Shown: piece after piece, positions 1 to 8,624 of the stretch | How the letters are laid out: each line of letters begins with the position of its first letter | How positions within the stretch are numbered: position 1 is the stretch's first letter | DNA from: Sphingomonas sp. BAUL-RG-20F-R05-02 | GTDB lineage: Bacteria > Pseudomonadota > Alphaproteobacteria > Sphingomonadales > Sphingomonadaceae | Direction of reading: 5' to 3' | Assembly: GCF_022662305.1 (NCBI RefSeq) | Contig: NZ_JAKNQH010000004.1 | Span: 347,613-411,612, forward strand | DNA: 64,000 bases | Notes under the pieces: model-generated | Database searches by the model: none | Told to the model about the DNA's origin: nothing | The model's input: only the letters and a program-made list of their open reading frames with translations | Made by a program: the position numbers and the translations under genes

Positions 1-1967
1 TCATGCGCACCGCCAAGGCGATGCGCATCGCCACCGTCGCGGTCTATTCCGATGCGGACGCCCGCGCGCCGCATGTGCTGATGGCGGACGAGGCGGTGCG
101 CCTCGGGCCGGCGCCGGCGGCGGAGAGCTATCTCAAGGCCGAACTGATCCTGCTTGCCGCGCGCGAGACCGGCGCGGATTGCATCCACCCCGGCTACGGC
201 TTCCTGTCCGAACGCGAGAGCTTCGCGCGCGCCTGTGCCGAGGCCGGCATCGCCTTCGTCGGGCCACCCCCGCAGGCGATCGCCGCGATGGGCGACAAGA
301 TCGAATCGAAGAAACTTGCCAAGGCCGCCGGCGTCAATGTCGTCCCCGGTTTCCTAGGGGAAATCGCCGATACCGACGATGCAGTGAAGATCGCCGGGGA
401 GATCGGCTATCCGGTGATGATGAAGGCGAGCGCAGGCGGCGGCGGCAAGGGCATGCGCCTCGCTTATAGCGAGCAGGACGTCCGCGAGGGCTTCGAGGCG
501 ACCAAGCGCGAAGGGCTCGCCTCGTTCGGCGACGACCGTGTGTTCATCGAGAAGTTCATCGAATCGCCCCGCCACATCGAAATCCAGGTGATGGGCGATC
601 AACACGGCAACATCGTCTATCTCGGCGAGCGGGAGTGCTCGATCCAGCGCCGCCACCAGAAGGTGGTAGAGGAAGCGCCATCGCCGTTCGTCACCCCGGC
701 GATGCGCAAGGCGATGGGCGAGCAGGCGGTCGCACTCGCCCGCGCGGTCGGCTATTATTCGGCGGGTACGGTCGAGCTGATCGTGTCGGGCGCGGATACG
801 ACGGGGCAGGGCTTCTACTTCCTCGAAATGAACACCCGGCTCCAGGTTGAGCATCCCGTTACCGAGGCGGTGACCGGGCTCGATCTGGTCGAACTGATGA
901 TCCGCGTCGCCGCCGGTGAGGCGTTGCCGCTTACGCAGGACGAGGTGACGCTGACCGGATGGGCGATCGAGAACCGCGTCTATGCAGAGGACCCGTATCG
1001 CGGCTTCCTCCCCTCGATCGGGCGGCTGGTGCATTATGATCCGCCCGAGGATGCACGGCCCGAATACGGTTGGGTCGCAACCGGCGCGCCCTATGTCCGC
1101 GTCGACGACGGCGTATGCGAAGGTGGCGAGGTCAGCATGTTCTACGATCCGATGATCGCCAAGCTCATCACCCACGCCGACACCCGGATCGAGGCAATCG
1201 ACCTGCAGATCGCCGCGCTCGACCGGTTCGAAATTGCCGGGCCGGGCAACAACCTCGATTTCCTGTCCGCGCTGATGCAGCACGATCGCTTCCGCAGCGG
1301 CAACATCACGACGGGCTTCATCGCCGAGGAATATCCGGACGGCTTTGCCGGCGCACCCGCCGCGCCCGAACTGCTCACCCAACTGGCGGCGGTGGCGGCG
1401 TTCGCAGCGACCGCCGAGGCGGACCGCGCGCGCCGTACCGACGGCCAGCTCGGCCGCCGGCTCGATCCGCCTGCCGATTGGGTGGTGCGGATCGCGGGCG
1501 AAGACCATGCCGTGTCGTTGTCGGAGGACAGCATCACCGTCGACGGCGCCGAAGTCGACATCGCGATGGAATATACCCCGGGTGACCGCGTGATCGATGC
1601 GGAGATCGACGGCACGCCGCTGTTCGTGAAGATCGCCCGCACGCGCACCGGCTTCCGCCTCAACGCGCGTGGCGCCATCCACATCGCGCGCGTGCTGCCC
1701 GCGCATGTCGCGCCTTATGCCGAGCACCTGCTGGTGAAGGTGCCGCCCGATCTCTCGAAGTTCCTGCTCTGCCCGATGCCGGGGCTGCTCCAGAAGCTCT
1801 ATGTGGGTGAGGGCGATAAGGTCGAGGCCGGCCAGCCGCTCGCCGTGGTCGAGGCGATGAAGATGGAGAACATCCTGCGCGCCGAGAAGGCCGGGGTGGT
1901 AAAGTCGGTCAACGCCGCACCCGGCGAGAGCCTCGCGGTCGACGCGGTGATCCTGGAGATGGCGTAA
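1..1967 (+). CDS. pccA: Propionyl-CoA carboxylase alpha subunit, 5'-truncated by window edge
   Basis: Biotin carboxylase plus biotin carrier subunit of an acyl-CoA carboxylase. It carboxylates biotin with ATP and bicarbonate for transfer to propionyl-CoA (propionate, odd-chain and branched-chain catabolism). The visible 654 residues begin inside the N-terminal biotin carboxylase fold: the family normally starts about 17 residues earlier, so the true start lies before base 1. Seen: ATP-grasp glycine loop GGGGKG (visible residues 145-150), EMNTRLQVEHPVTE, a middle BT-type domain (about 480-575), and a C-terminal biotinyl domain with EAMKMEN, biotinylated Lys near 620. The BT domain and the C-terminal sequence favour propionyl-CoA over acetyl- or methylcrotonyl-CoA carboxylase; substrate is inferred, since the beta subunit is not in view. 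Confidence 0.9.
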   Translation, partial: MRTAKAMRIATVAVYSDADARAPHVLMADEAVRLGPAPAAESYLKAELILLAARETGADCIHPGYGFLSERESFARACAEAGIAFVGPPPQAIAAMGDKIESKKLAKAAGVNVVPGFLGEIADTDDAVKIAGEIGYPVMMKASAGGGGKGMRLAYSEQDVREGFEATKREGLASFGDDRVFIEKFIESPRHIEIQVMGDQHGNIVYLGERECSIQRRHQKVVEEAPSPFVTPAMRKAMGEQAVALARAVGYYSAGTVELIVSGADTTGQGFYFLEMNTRLQVEHPVTEAVTGLDLVELMIRVAAGEALPLTQDEVTLTGWAIENRVYAEDPYRGFLPSIGRLVHYDPPEDARPEYGWVATGAPYVRVDDGVCEGGEVSMFYDPMIAKLITHADTRIEAIDLQIAALDRFEIAGPGNNLDFLSALMQHDRFRSGNITTGFIAEEYPDGFAGAPAAPELLTQLAAVAAFAATAEADRARRTDGQLGRRLDPPADWVVRIAGEDHAVSLSEDSITVDGAEVDIAMEYTPGDRVIDAEIDGTPLFVKIARTRTGFRLNARGAIHIARVLPAHVAPYAEHLLVKVPPDLSKFLLCPMPGLLQKLYVGEGDKVEAGQPLAVVEAMKMENILRAEKAGVVKSVNAAPGESLAVDAVILEMA

Positions 1968-2046
1968 ACCAGACCGTTCGTACGAGCTAAGTCGAAACAC
2001 CTCGCGCAACGTGCAAGGCCTTTCGCTCGGCACGAATGGATCTGTG

Positions 2047-2304
2047 TTATTCCTCCGCTCGCTCCTGCATCTCCATCAGCGTGCGCGCCGCGTCACGATC
2101 GGCGGGATCCTTGAACGCCACGTCGAGATCGGGCGCGACGCCGAGCATCTGCATCAGCGCCCACATGCCGAAGCGCCGTCCGCGATCCGTCTCCAACCCG
2201 AACTCGACACGCAACCGCTCCGCGCCGGCCTGCAACACAGCCGGCGATACCGCGCCGAGATCATCGGTGCCGAAATAGCGTACGAACAGATCGTCGAGCT
2301 TCAT
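2047..2304 (-). CDS. Small conserved protein of unknown function (85 aa)
   Basis: An 85-residue acidic, soluble, probably helical protein starting MKLDDLFVRYFGT. I recognise no domain with an assigned function. Its ATG overlaps the stop codon of the upstream DUF4169 gene by four bases (ATGA), so the two are almost certainly co-transcribed and translationally coupled. It ends in a Glu/Arg-rich helix. No signal peptide or membrane segment is visible. It is kept as a real gene because of the coupled start and because it reads as a coherent protein. Confidence 0.7.
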   Translation of the reverse strand: MKLDDLFVRYFGTDDLGAVSPAVLQAGAERLRVEFGLETDRGRRFGMWALMQMLGVAPDLDVAFKDPADRDAARTLMEMQERAEE

Positions 2305-2477
2305 TCCTCGCGCCGCGCGCCGTCGAGGGTGCGTTGGCGCCGCTCCGCCTCGGCCTGATCCGCCGCCTTCTGGGCAAGGGTGCGGCCGTGCAGCGCGCGA
2401 TTCTGATCGGCGGTGGCGGCGGCGCCCGCGCGCGCTTTCGCCTTGCGGACGGTGCGAAGGTTGATGATCTCGGCCAT
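2301..2477 (-). CDS. DUF4169 family protein
   Basis: A 58-residue, highly charged protein beginning MAEIINLRTVRKAKARA and continuing with an RALHGRTLAQKAADQAEAER-type Lys/Arg/Glu helix, the pattern of the DUF4169 family of small alphaproteobacterial proteins. Function is unknown; the composition suggests a basic helix that could bind nucleic acid or ribosome, which is inference. The frame is open further upstream, but the family always starts at MAEI, so 2477 is chosen. It is the first gene of a two-gene unit with the 85-aa gene, and is divergent from the Hsp70-like gene with about 76 bp between starts. Confidence 0.8.
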   Translation of the reverse strand: MAEIINLRTVRKAKARAGAAATADQNRALHGRTLAQKAADQAEAERRQRTLDGARREE

Positions 2478-2553
2478 GTCCGTCTGTAACACCCTTGCGT
2501 TTCGCGCGCCAACCGGCTTAGCCCGCGCGCCGGCCCCGACGACGAGGAACCCC

Positions 2554-3837
2554 ATGCACGACGCGATCGGCCTCGATTTCGGCACCACCAACAGCGTCGT
2601 CGCGCGCGTCGGCTCGGATGGGCAGCCGCACCTGATCGACTTCGCCGCGCCGGGCGAGACCAGCGCGGTGTTCCGCTCGGCGCTGTGTTTCTACGAGGAC
2701 GACAGCGGGCGCGGCCTTGCCTGCGAGGCGGGGCCGTGGGCGATCGCGGAATATCTCGAATTTCCGCAAGGCAGCCGGTTTCTGCAATCGTTCAAATCGG
2801 TCGCAGCATCGGCGACGTTCGAACACGCCTCGATCTTCGACAAGCGCATGCGGTTCGAGGAACTCGGCCGGCTGTTCCTCGCCAAGCTGGCCAGCCACAC
2901 CGGCGGCGCGCTTGCCAAACCGCCGCAGCGCGTGGTGGTCGGCCGCCCGGTGCACTACGCGGGTGGCCGCCCGGACGAGACGCTGGCGCGGCAACGCTAT
3001 GACGCGATGTTCACCGGGTTCGGCGCGGAGATCCACTACGTCTACGAACCACTCGGCGCGGCGTTCAGCTATGCCGCCCGCGTTGAGGATGCCGCGACGA
3101 TTCTCGTCGCGGATTTCGGCGGCGGCACCAGCGATTTCTCGGTGGTGCGGGTGGCGCCGCCGGGTGCGGCGAAACGCTGCACGCCGCTCGGGCACGCAGG
3201 TATCGGCATCGCCGGCGACCAGTTCGATTCGCGCATCGTCGACAAGCTGGTGCTGCCGATCCTCGGCTACGGCGGGCTGTACCGATCGTTCGACAAGCAG
3301 CTCGAAATCCCGCGCGGCTATTTCTCCGATTTCAACGACTGGTCGCGGCTCGCGTTGATGCGAAACCGCCGCACGCTGGAGGAACTGCACAAGCTGCAAA
3401 GGAACGCGCTCGACCCGGAAGCGATCGGCCGAATGATCGCGATCATCGATCAGGAGCAGGGTTACCGGTTGTACGATGCGGTTGGCCAGTTGAAGCGCGC
3501 GTTGTCGCAAGCCGATGCCGCCGAGTTCCACTTCGATGGCGAGGGGGTCAAGATCGACGCCACCGTCACGCGCGCGCAGTTCGAGCGCTGGATCGCCGAC
3601 GATCTCGCGCGGATGGCGGCGACGGTGGACCGGGCGCTCGCGCAGGCCGGTGTGGACGAGGCCGGCATCGACCGCGTGTTCCTGACCGGCGGCACCTCGC
3701 TGATCCCGGCGGTACGCGCGCTGTTCACGCAGCGGTTCGGGGAGGACCGCATCGCATCGGGCGGCGAGCTTACCTCGATCGCCAACGGCCTCGCGCTGAT
3801 CGGGCAGGAGGACGACGTCGCCGCCTGGGCGGTGTGA
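2554..3837 (+). CDS. Hsp70 family protein, YegD-like, ATPase domain only
   Basis: An actin-like ATPase of 427 residues. Seen: phosphate-1 motif DFGTTNS at residues 8-14, phosphate-2 motif ADFGGGTSDFSVV near 187-199, and adenosine motif FLTGGTSLIPAVR near the C-terminus. There is no substrate-binding domain like that of DnaK, and the length matches the YegD-type Hsp70 proteins (about 420-450). The role of YegD proteins is poorly defined; a specialised chaperone or regulatory ATPase is likely. The start at MHDAIGLDFG fits the family; the open frame extends upstream only as a shadow of the DUF4169 gene. It converges with the HerA-like gene with three bases between stops. Confidence 0.85.
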   Translation: MHDAIGLDFGTTNSVVARVGSDGQPHLIDFAAPGETSAVFRSALCFYEDDSGRGLACEAGPWAIAEYLEFPQGSRFLQSFKSVAASATFEHASIFDKRMRFEELGRLFLAKLASHTGGALAKPPQRVVVGRPVHYAGGRPDETLARQRYDAMFTGFGAEIHYVYEPLGAAFSYAARVEDAATILVADFGGGTSDFSVVRVAPPGAAKRCTPLGHAGIGIAGDQFDSRIVDKLVLPILGYGGLYRSFDKQLEIPRGYFSDFNDWSRLALMRNRRTLEELHKLQRNALDPEAIGRMIAIIDQEQGYRLYDAVGQLKRALSQADAAEFHFDGEGVKIDATVTRAQFERWIADDLARMAATVDRALAQAGVDEAGIDRVFLTGGTSLIPAVRALFTQRFGEDRIASGGELTSIANGLALIGQEDDVAAWAV

Positions 3838-3840
3838 TAC

Positions 3841-5310
3841 TCAGGCCTCGGTCGATTCGGTCGTCCAGCCGAGGCCAGGGATCGTGATCGAACGCCGCCC
3901 GGACAGATCGACCCGCGTCACGAAGATGTTGCGCCCCTCGATGTAGCTCATCACTCGCCGCGCGCGGCCGAGCGAACTGGTGCCGTAGATCCGCGCGATA
4001 TCCTCGTCGGTCGGGCAGGGGATGCCGTCGCGGGCGGCGCGTGCCACCAGCAGGAACGCGCCGAGCATATCGTCGGGCAACGTCGCCGCCATCGCCAGCG
4101 CAGGTGCCCATTCGGTATCGAGCCCCTCGAAGATGCCCGCCCGCGCCGCCGCCAGCCGCCGCGCGAACGCGGACGGATCGAGCGGCGCACGCCGAACCCC
4201 GACCATCCGGCAGCGCACCTGAAAATCCTGATACAGCACCGCCGAGGTACGCCCCGCCGACTCCGGGTCTTCGGCGATTGCCCGCAGCACATCGACGATG
4301 ATCGCCTCCAGCGCCTCCGGCTCGATCTCCGGTTCCGGTTCGGCGCGCACCGGCTCCGGCCGCGCGATCACGCTGTCCATCAGATCGGCGGAGCCCGGCA
4401 CGCGCGGCGGCGGCGGGTTGGCAGCGGCGTGCATGAACAGGGTCGGCTCGTCGACCTCGACCTCGGTCATCAGCAGCTCGCGCATGTCGGTGGTCTGAGA
4501 TTGCGGCAGCGGGGTCAGCACCGGGCTGCCGCTGCGCGCGGAGGTGACGACCTGCCCGATCTTGACCATGATCGGCCGCCGCGCGATCGCCGGGCCCAGC
4601 CCCAGAAACGTGCCGCGCGTGAGATCGCGGATTTGTTCCGCTTGCCGCCGTTCCATGCCGAGCAGATCGGCGGCGCGCGCCATGTCGATATCAAGGAAGG
4701 TCCGCCCCATCAGGAAGTTCGACGCCTCCGCCGCAACGTTCTTCGACAATTTGGCGAGTCGCTGCGTGGCGATGATCCCGGCGAGGCCACGCTTGCGCCC
4801 GCGCGACATCAGGTTCGCCATCGCCGACAACGAGGCGCGGCGCACTTCCTCGACCACTTCGGCGCCGGCGGCGGGCGCGAAGATCTGCGCCTCGTCGATC
4901 ACCACCAGCGCCGGATACCAGTGTTCGCGCGGCGCATCGAACAGCCCCATCAGGAAGGCGGCGGCGCAGCGCATCTGCCCCTCCATCTCCAGCCCTTCGA
5001 GGCTTAGCACCACCGAGGAACGATGCTCGCGCGCGCGCGCCGCGAAGCGGGTGATCTCGGGAAGCGAGTAATCCACCGCCTCGATCGCGACATGGCCGTA
5101 CGGCCCGGCGAGCGTGACGAAATCGCCTTCGGGATCGATGATGATCTGCTGCACCTCGCGCGCGCTGCCTTCGAGCAGGCGGCGCAACAGGTACGATTTG
5201 CCCGACCCGGAATTGCCCTGCACCAGCAGCCGGGTGGCTAGCAGTTCCTCAAGGTCGATCGTCACCGTGCCGCCGTTTGCGTCGGTCCCCATGTCCACAC
5301 GGAAAGTCAT
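3841..5310 (-). CDS. HerA-like ATP-binding protein (DUF87 type)
   Basis: A 489-residue RecA/FtsK-fold ATPase. Walker A GNSGSGKS is at residues 32-39 and Walker B LVVIDEAQ at 135-142, followed by arginine-rich RGRKRGLAGIIATQR, typical of HerA/VirB4-like translocases annotated as DUF87. The C-terminal third (about 310-489) is low in similarity to anything I recognise and may be a winged-helix region. HerA proteins pump DNA with a nuclease partner (NurA); no NurA-like gene is visible here, so a DNA-processing role is inference. Start at MTFRVDMG is preferred over an in-frame ATG 12 codons upstream because the strand-swapped N-terminus of the fold begins here. It lies 39 bp downstream of the SulP gene on the same strand and may share its transcript. 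Confidence 0.75.
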   Translation of the reverse strand: MTFRVDMGTDANGGTVTIDLEELLATRLLVQGNSGSGKSYLLRRLLEGSAREVQQIIIDPEGDFVTLAGPYGHVAIEAVDYSLPEITRFAARAREHRSSVVLSLEGLEMEGQMRCAAAFLMGLFDAPREHWYPALVVIDEAQIFAPAAGAEVVEEVRRASLSAMANLMSRGRKRGLAGIIATQRLAKLSKNVAAEASNFLMGRTFLDIDMARAADLLGMERRQAEQIRDLTRGTFLGLGPAIARRPIMVKIGQVVTSARSGSPVLTPLPQSQTTDMRELLMTEVEVDEPTLFMHAAANPPPPRVPGSADLMDSVIARPEPVRAEPEPEIEPEALEAIIVDVLRAIAEDPESAGRTSAVLYQDFQVRCRMVGVRRAPLDPSAFARRLAAARAGIFEGLDTEWAPALAMAATLPDDMLGAFLLVARAARDGIPCPTDEDIARIYGTSSLGRARRVMSYIEGRNIFVTRVDLSGRRSITIPGLGWTTESTEA

Positions 5311-5349
5311 GGGCAGCGAATGGCGGAAAGGGGGCGGGGGGAGCAAGCG

Positions 5350-6840
5350 TTAATGCGGCACCACGCCCAGTTCGACGCCGGTCTTGTCGTGCAGCGCAAA
5401 GCGATCGACCAGATCGGCGCTGGCGGTATTGTAACCGATCACCGCTACGACACGTCCGCCCTGCCGCAGCCGCGCCACCACCTTGTCGAGCGCGCCGACC
5501 GCAGAAATGTCCCAGAAGTGCGCGGCCGTCACGTCGATCGTCACTGCCCGCGCCGGTTCGTTGCCTGCAAACGCGCGCGTGAAGCGATCGACCGAGGCGA
5601 AGAAGATTTGCCCCGTCACCCGGTAGGTCGCGCCTCCATCGTCGCCGGTGCGCTCGACCGCGAACATCCGCCGCACCTTGCTGGCGAAGAAGATGCCCGA
5701 CAGCAGCACGCCGACCAGCACGCCGCGTGCGAGATCATGCGTCGCCACCACCGTCACCACCGTCGCCAGCATCACCACCGAGGAGGTCGGCGGATGCCGG
5801 CGCAGGTTGCCAATCGAGTTCCACGAGAAGGTGCCGATCGACACCATCACCATCACCGCGACCAGCGCGGGCATCGGGATGCGCCCGACCCACGGCCCCA
5901 GCACCGCGAGCAGGAACAGCAGGAACGCGCCCGCGATGAAGGTCGACAGCCGCTTGCGCCCGCCCGAGGTGACGTTGATGACCGACTGGCCGATCATCGC
6001 GCACCCGCCCATGCCGCCGACCAGCGCGGCGGCGATGTTGGCAGTGCCTTGCCCCACGCACTCGCGGCGCTTGTCGCTGTCGGTGTCGGTCATGTCGTCG
6101 ACGATCTGCGCGGTCATCATCGATTCGAGCAGGCCGACCGCCGCCATCGTCAGCGCATAGGGCAGGATGACGCGCAGCGTCTCCAGCGTCAGCGGCACCT
6201 GCGGCCAGACGAGGCTCGGCAACCCTTCGGGCAGGCGGCCCATGTCGGACACAGTGCGCACCGGCAGGCCGAGCCAGATGCTCACCCCCGCCAGCACGAG
6301 GATCGCGACGAGCGGGGAGGGCACCGCCGTGGTGATGCGCGGGAACAGATAGATGATCGCTAGGCCACCTGCGACCATCGCATAGGTGTGCCAGCTGACC
6401 CCCATGAACTGCGGCAGTTGCGCCATGAAGATCAGGATGGCGAGCGCGTTGACGAAGCCGGTGATGACCGAGCGCGACACGAACTGCATCAGTAGATCGA
6501 GCCTGAGCGCGCCGGCGATCATCTGGAACACCCCCATCAAGATCGTCGCGGCGAGCAGATATTGCAGGCCGTACTGGTGGACGAGCGGCGTCACGACCAC
6601 CGCGACGGCGGCGGTCGCGGCGGAGATCATCGCTGGCCGCCCGCCGACCACCGCCGTCACCATCGCGATCGCCACCGAGGCGTAGAGGCCGACACGCGGA
6701 TCGACGCCGGAGATGATCGAGAAGCCGATCGCCTCCGGGATCAGCGCCAGCGCGACGACGATGCCGGCCAGCACGTCGCGTCGCGCTTCGGTGGCGTCGG
6801 CGAACCATTCGCGACGCAGGCGAGAGAAAGAATATGTCAT
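5350..6840 (-). CDS. SulP family inorganic anion transporter
   Basis: A 496-residue inner-membrane transporter of the SLC26/SulP family, likely importing sulfate, bicarbonate or another anion. About ten to twelve hydrophobic segments fill residues 25-390. Family signature stretches are seen: a first segment with ALIPEAIGFSIISGVDPRVGLYAS split by short loops, and VGGMGGCAMIGQSVINV. A cytoplasmic STAS-like domain closes the protein (about 405-496, ...ITIDVTAAHFWDISAVGAL). The compact length is usual for bacterial SulP. ATG at 6840 is chosen because family members start directly before the first helix. A folded leader with its own promoter lies upstream and suggests regulation by the transported ion or a sulfur metabolite (inference). 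Confidence 0.9.
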   Translation of the reverse strand: MTYSFSRLRREWFADATEARRDVLAGIVVALALIPEAIGFSIISGVDPRVGLYASVAIAMVTAVVGGRPAMISAATAAVAVVVTPLVHQYGLQYLLAATILMGVFQMIAGALRLDLLMQFVSRSVITGFVNALAILIFMAQLPQFMGVSWHTYAMVAGGLAIIYLFPRITTAVPSPLVAILVLAGVSIWLGLPVRTVSDMGRLPEGLPSLVWPQVPLTLETLRVILPYALTMAAVGLLESMMTAQIVDDMTDTDSDKRRECVGQGTANIAAALVGGMGGCAMIGQSVINVTSGGRKRLSTFIAGAFLLFLLAVLGPWVGRIPMPALVAVMVMVSIGTFSWNSIGNLRRHPPTSSVVMLATVVTVVATHDLARGVLVGVLLSGIFFASKVRRMFAVERTGDDGGATYRVTGQIFFASVDRFTRAFAGNEPARAVTIDVTAAHFWDISAVGALDKVVARLRQGGRVVAVIGYNTASADLVDRFALHDKTGVELGVVPH

Positions 6841-6849
6841 CGGAAAAAC

Positions 6850-6998
6850 CAATACGGGCACAGACCGGCCGGCGGAAAAGGGCGGGGCGCTGTCATCTGT
6901 GTGCGTGGTCCGGCGGATCGGCGGCCGGAATAGCCACCCGGGTTCGCACCGGGTCCATGTGAGTACCGCCCTAATAGCGGGAAAGGGCGCAGGTGCAA
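6850..6998 (-). promoter_or_regulatory. Promoter and structured 5' leader of the SulP gene
   Basis: Reading the minus strand, TTGCAC (6998-6993) and TATTAG (6976-6971) with a 16-base spacer form a plausible sigma-70 promoter. About 125 bases of leader follow before the SulP ATG. It contains a stem ACCCGG/CCGGGT around a GCGA-type loop (about 6932-6952) and then a TCCGGC/GCCGGA stem (about 6908-6928). Alphaproteobacterial sulfate transporter genes are known to carry a cis-regulatory RNA named sul1; I cannot confirm a match to its consensus from memory. A plain untranslated leader is the alternative. Confidence 0.45.
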
Positions 6999-7066
6999 GG
7001 CCGCGCGCCTCCCAAGCGGCGTGCGGCGCCCCATATGCAGTGTTCGGACTATCAAGGAGCACGCGC

Positions 7067-7852
7067 ATGGACCTGCAACTCAAAGGCAAGACCGCCCTCG
7101 TCACCGGCTCGACCGCCGGCATCGGCCTCGCCATCGCCGAGCGGCTCGCCGCCGAGGGTGCCGACGTGACGATCACCGGCCGCACGCAGGATAAGCTCGA
7201 TGCAGCTGCCGCGAAGGTCGGCGCGGTCGGCCGGGTGCGCGCGGTACTCGCCGATCCCGGCACCGCCGAGGGGTGCGAGACGTTGATCGCGGCGGTCCCG
7301 CAGATCGACATCCTCGTCAACAATCTCGGCATCTACGAAGCCAAGCCTTTCAGCGACATCACCGATGCCGACTGGTTCCGCTTCTTCGAGATCAACGTGA
7401 TGAGCGGCATCCGCCTGTCGCGCCATTATTTCCCCGGCATGCTGGAGCGGGACTGGGGCCGAGTCATCTTCATCGCCAGTGAAAGCGCGCAGTTGATCCC
7501 GGCGGAGATGGTCCACTACGGCATGACCAAGACCGCGCAACTCGCCATCTCGCGCGGCCTCGCCGAGCAGACGCGCGGCACGAACGTGACCGTCAACACC
7601 GTGCAACCCGGGCCGACGCGGTCTGAGGGGATCGTCGAGTTCATCCGCTCGACCGTCTCCAACAAGGACGCGCCCGAGGCCGAGCGTGAGGCGGAGTTCT
7701 TCGAGAAGATGCGGCCGCTCTCACTGATCCGCCGCCTGATCGAGGCAGAGGAGGTCGCGGCGATGACCGCGTTCCTCGCCAGCCCGCTAGCCGCCGTCAC
7801 CAACGGTGCTGCGATCCGTGTCGAAGGCGGCATGGTGCCGACCATCGCCTGA
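7067..7852 (+). CDS. SDR family oxidoreductase
   Basis: A 261-residue classical short-chain dehydrogenase/reductase using NAD(P). Seen: cofactor loop TGSTAGIG at 13-20, NNLG at 85-88 (the usual NNAG with Leu), and the catalytic set Ser138, Tyr151 and Lys155 in YGMTK. The C-terminal VEGGMVPTIA resembles the GG end of family members. The substrate cannot be told from the sequence. A ribosome-binding site AAGGAG at 7054-7059 supports this ATG. It stands alone between the SulP leader and the stress-type protein gene. Confidence 0.88.
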   Translation: MDLQLKGKTALVTGSTAGIGLAIAERLAAEGADVTITGRTQDKLDAAAAKVGAVGRVRAVLADPGTAEGCETLIAAVPQIDILVNNLGIYEAKPFSDITDADWFRFFEINVMSGIRLSRHYFPGMLERDWGRVIFIASESAQLIPAEMVHYGMTKTAQLAISRGLAEQTRGTNVTVNTVQPGPTRSEGIVEFIRSTVSNKDAPEAEREAEFFEKMRPLSLIRRLIEAEEVAAMTAFLASPLAAVTNGAAIRVEGGMVPTIA

Positions 7853-7954
7853 TCAAATGGGACCGCAGGCGGTGTGTCGCCTGCGGCTTTGGCACGCTTG
7901 CGCAACCAAGCGGGCTTTGTGTCGTTGGTCAGCCGAAATCCGAGGAGAATGACA

Positions 7955-8431
7955 ATGGCCGACACGCACGAAATCAAGCAGGACATGTGGGACAAGATGG
8001 CGGCCAGCCCGTACCTGATGGTTGGGTTGGTCGATGGCGGGCATAGCGAGCCGATGACCGCGCAGCTCGACAAGGATCAGGTCGACACCCTGTTCTTCTT
8101 CGCAGGCAAGGACAACCGCCTCGCCGCCGGTGGCAAGGCGATGGCGCAGTTCGTTTCGAAGGGGCATGATTTCTTCGCCTGCCTCGCCGGCGACGTCCGC
8201 GTCGATAATGATCGCGCGATGATCGACAAGCTGTGGAATGAGCAGGTCTCGGCCTGGTTTCCGGGCGGCAAGGAAGACCCCAACCTGACGCTGCTGCGCC
8301 TCGATATCGCCAGCGCCGAACTGTGGGAGACCGACATGTCGATCTCCGGCCGGCTCAAGATGCTGTTCGGCGGCAAGATCAAGAGCGACGAGGACGGCAG
8401 CCACGCCTTCGTCGAAACGACCGCCGCCTGA
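7955..8431 (+). CDS. Pyridoxamine 5'-phosphate oxidase-like (general stress) protein
   Basis: A 158-residue protein of the split beta-barrel flavin-binding group, close to general stress protein 26 type sequences: an N-terminal helix (HEIKQDMWDKMAASPYLMVGL), strand-rich middle with LFFFAGKDNRLA, then LRLDIASAELWET. Members bind FMN, F420 or haem and protect against oxidative or other stress; the cofactor here is unknown. A strong ribosome-binding site GAGGAG at 7942-7947 fixes the start at 7955. The gene ends before a strong bidirectional terminator shared with phaZ. Confidence 0.78.
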   Translation: MADTHEIKQDMWDKMAASPYLMVGLVDGGHSEPMTAQLDKDQVDTLFFFAGKDNRLAAGGKAMAQFVSKGHDFFACLAGDVRVDNDRAMIDKLWNEQVSAWFPGGKEDPNLTLLRLDIASAELWETDMSISGRLKMLFGGKIKSDEDGSHAFVETTAA

Positions 8432-8559
8432 GCGGATTTCCGAGTGGTTCCCCGGTGTAGGCCGGGGTTCCAGTTGGGAGGCCGCAGTTACGGCGCGCAA
8501 CGCCAGCTTACGTATCGTTCGTAGCTAAAGCCCCGGCCTGCGCCGGAACGGCAGAATAG

Positions 8560-8597
8560 AAAAAGGCCGGATCGTCCCGCGACGATCCGGCCTTTTT
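8560..8597. terminator. Bidirectional intrinsic terminator
   Basis: A perfect 17-bp inverted repeat (8560-8576 with 8581-8597, loop CCGC) whose arms begin with A5 and end with T5, so it can terminate on both strands. It sits between the convergent stress-protein gene and phaZ, as expected. Confidence 0.9.
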
Positions 8598-8624
8598 CTC
8601 GTCCCGCCAAACGGCCACCCAAGA

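Noticed and set aside
354..2033. A 559-codon open frame antisense to pccA
   Set aside because: Arg/His-rich low-quality protein, typical of a GC-rich shadow frame; pccA on the other strand is unmistakable.
5320..6363. A 347-codon His/Arg-rich frame opposite the SulP gene
   Set aside because: Shadow of transmembrane codons; no recognisable motif.
6893..6958. A 21-codon open frame in the SulP leader (minus strand)
   Set aside because: It overlaps the hairpins, has no clear ribosome-binding site and is Pro/Arg-rich as chance would give in GC-rich DNA. Kept only as a remote leader-peptide option.
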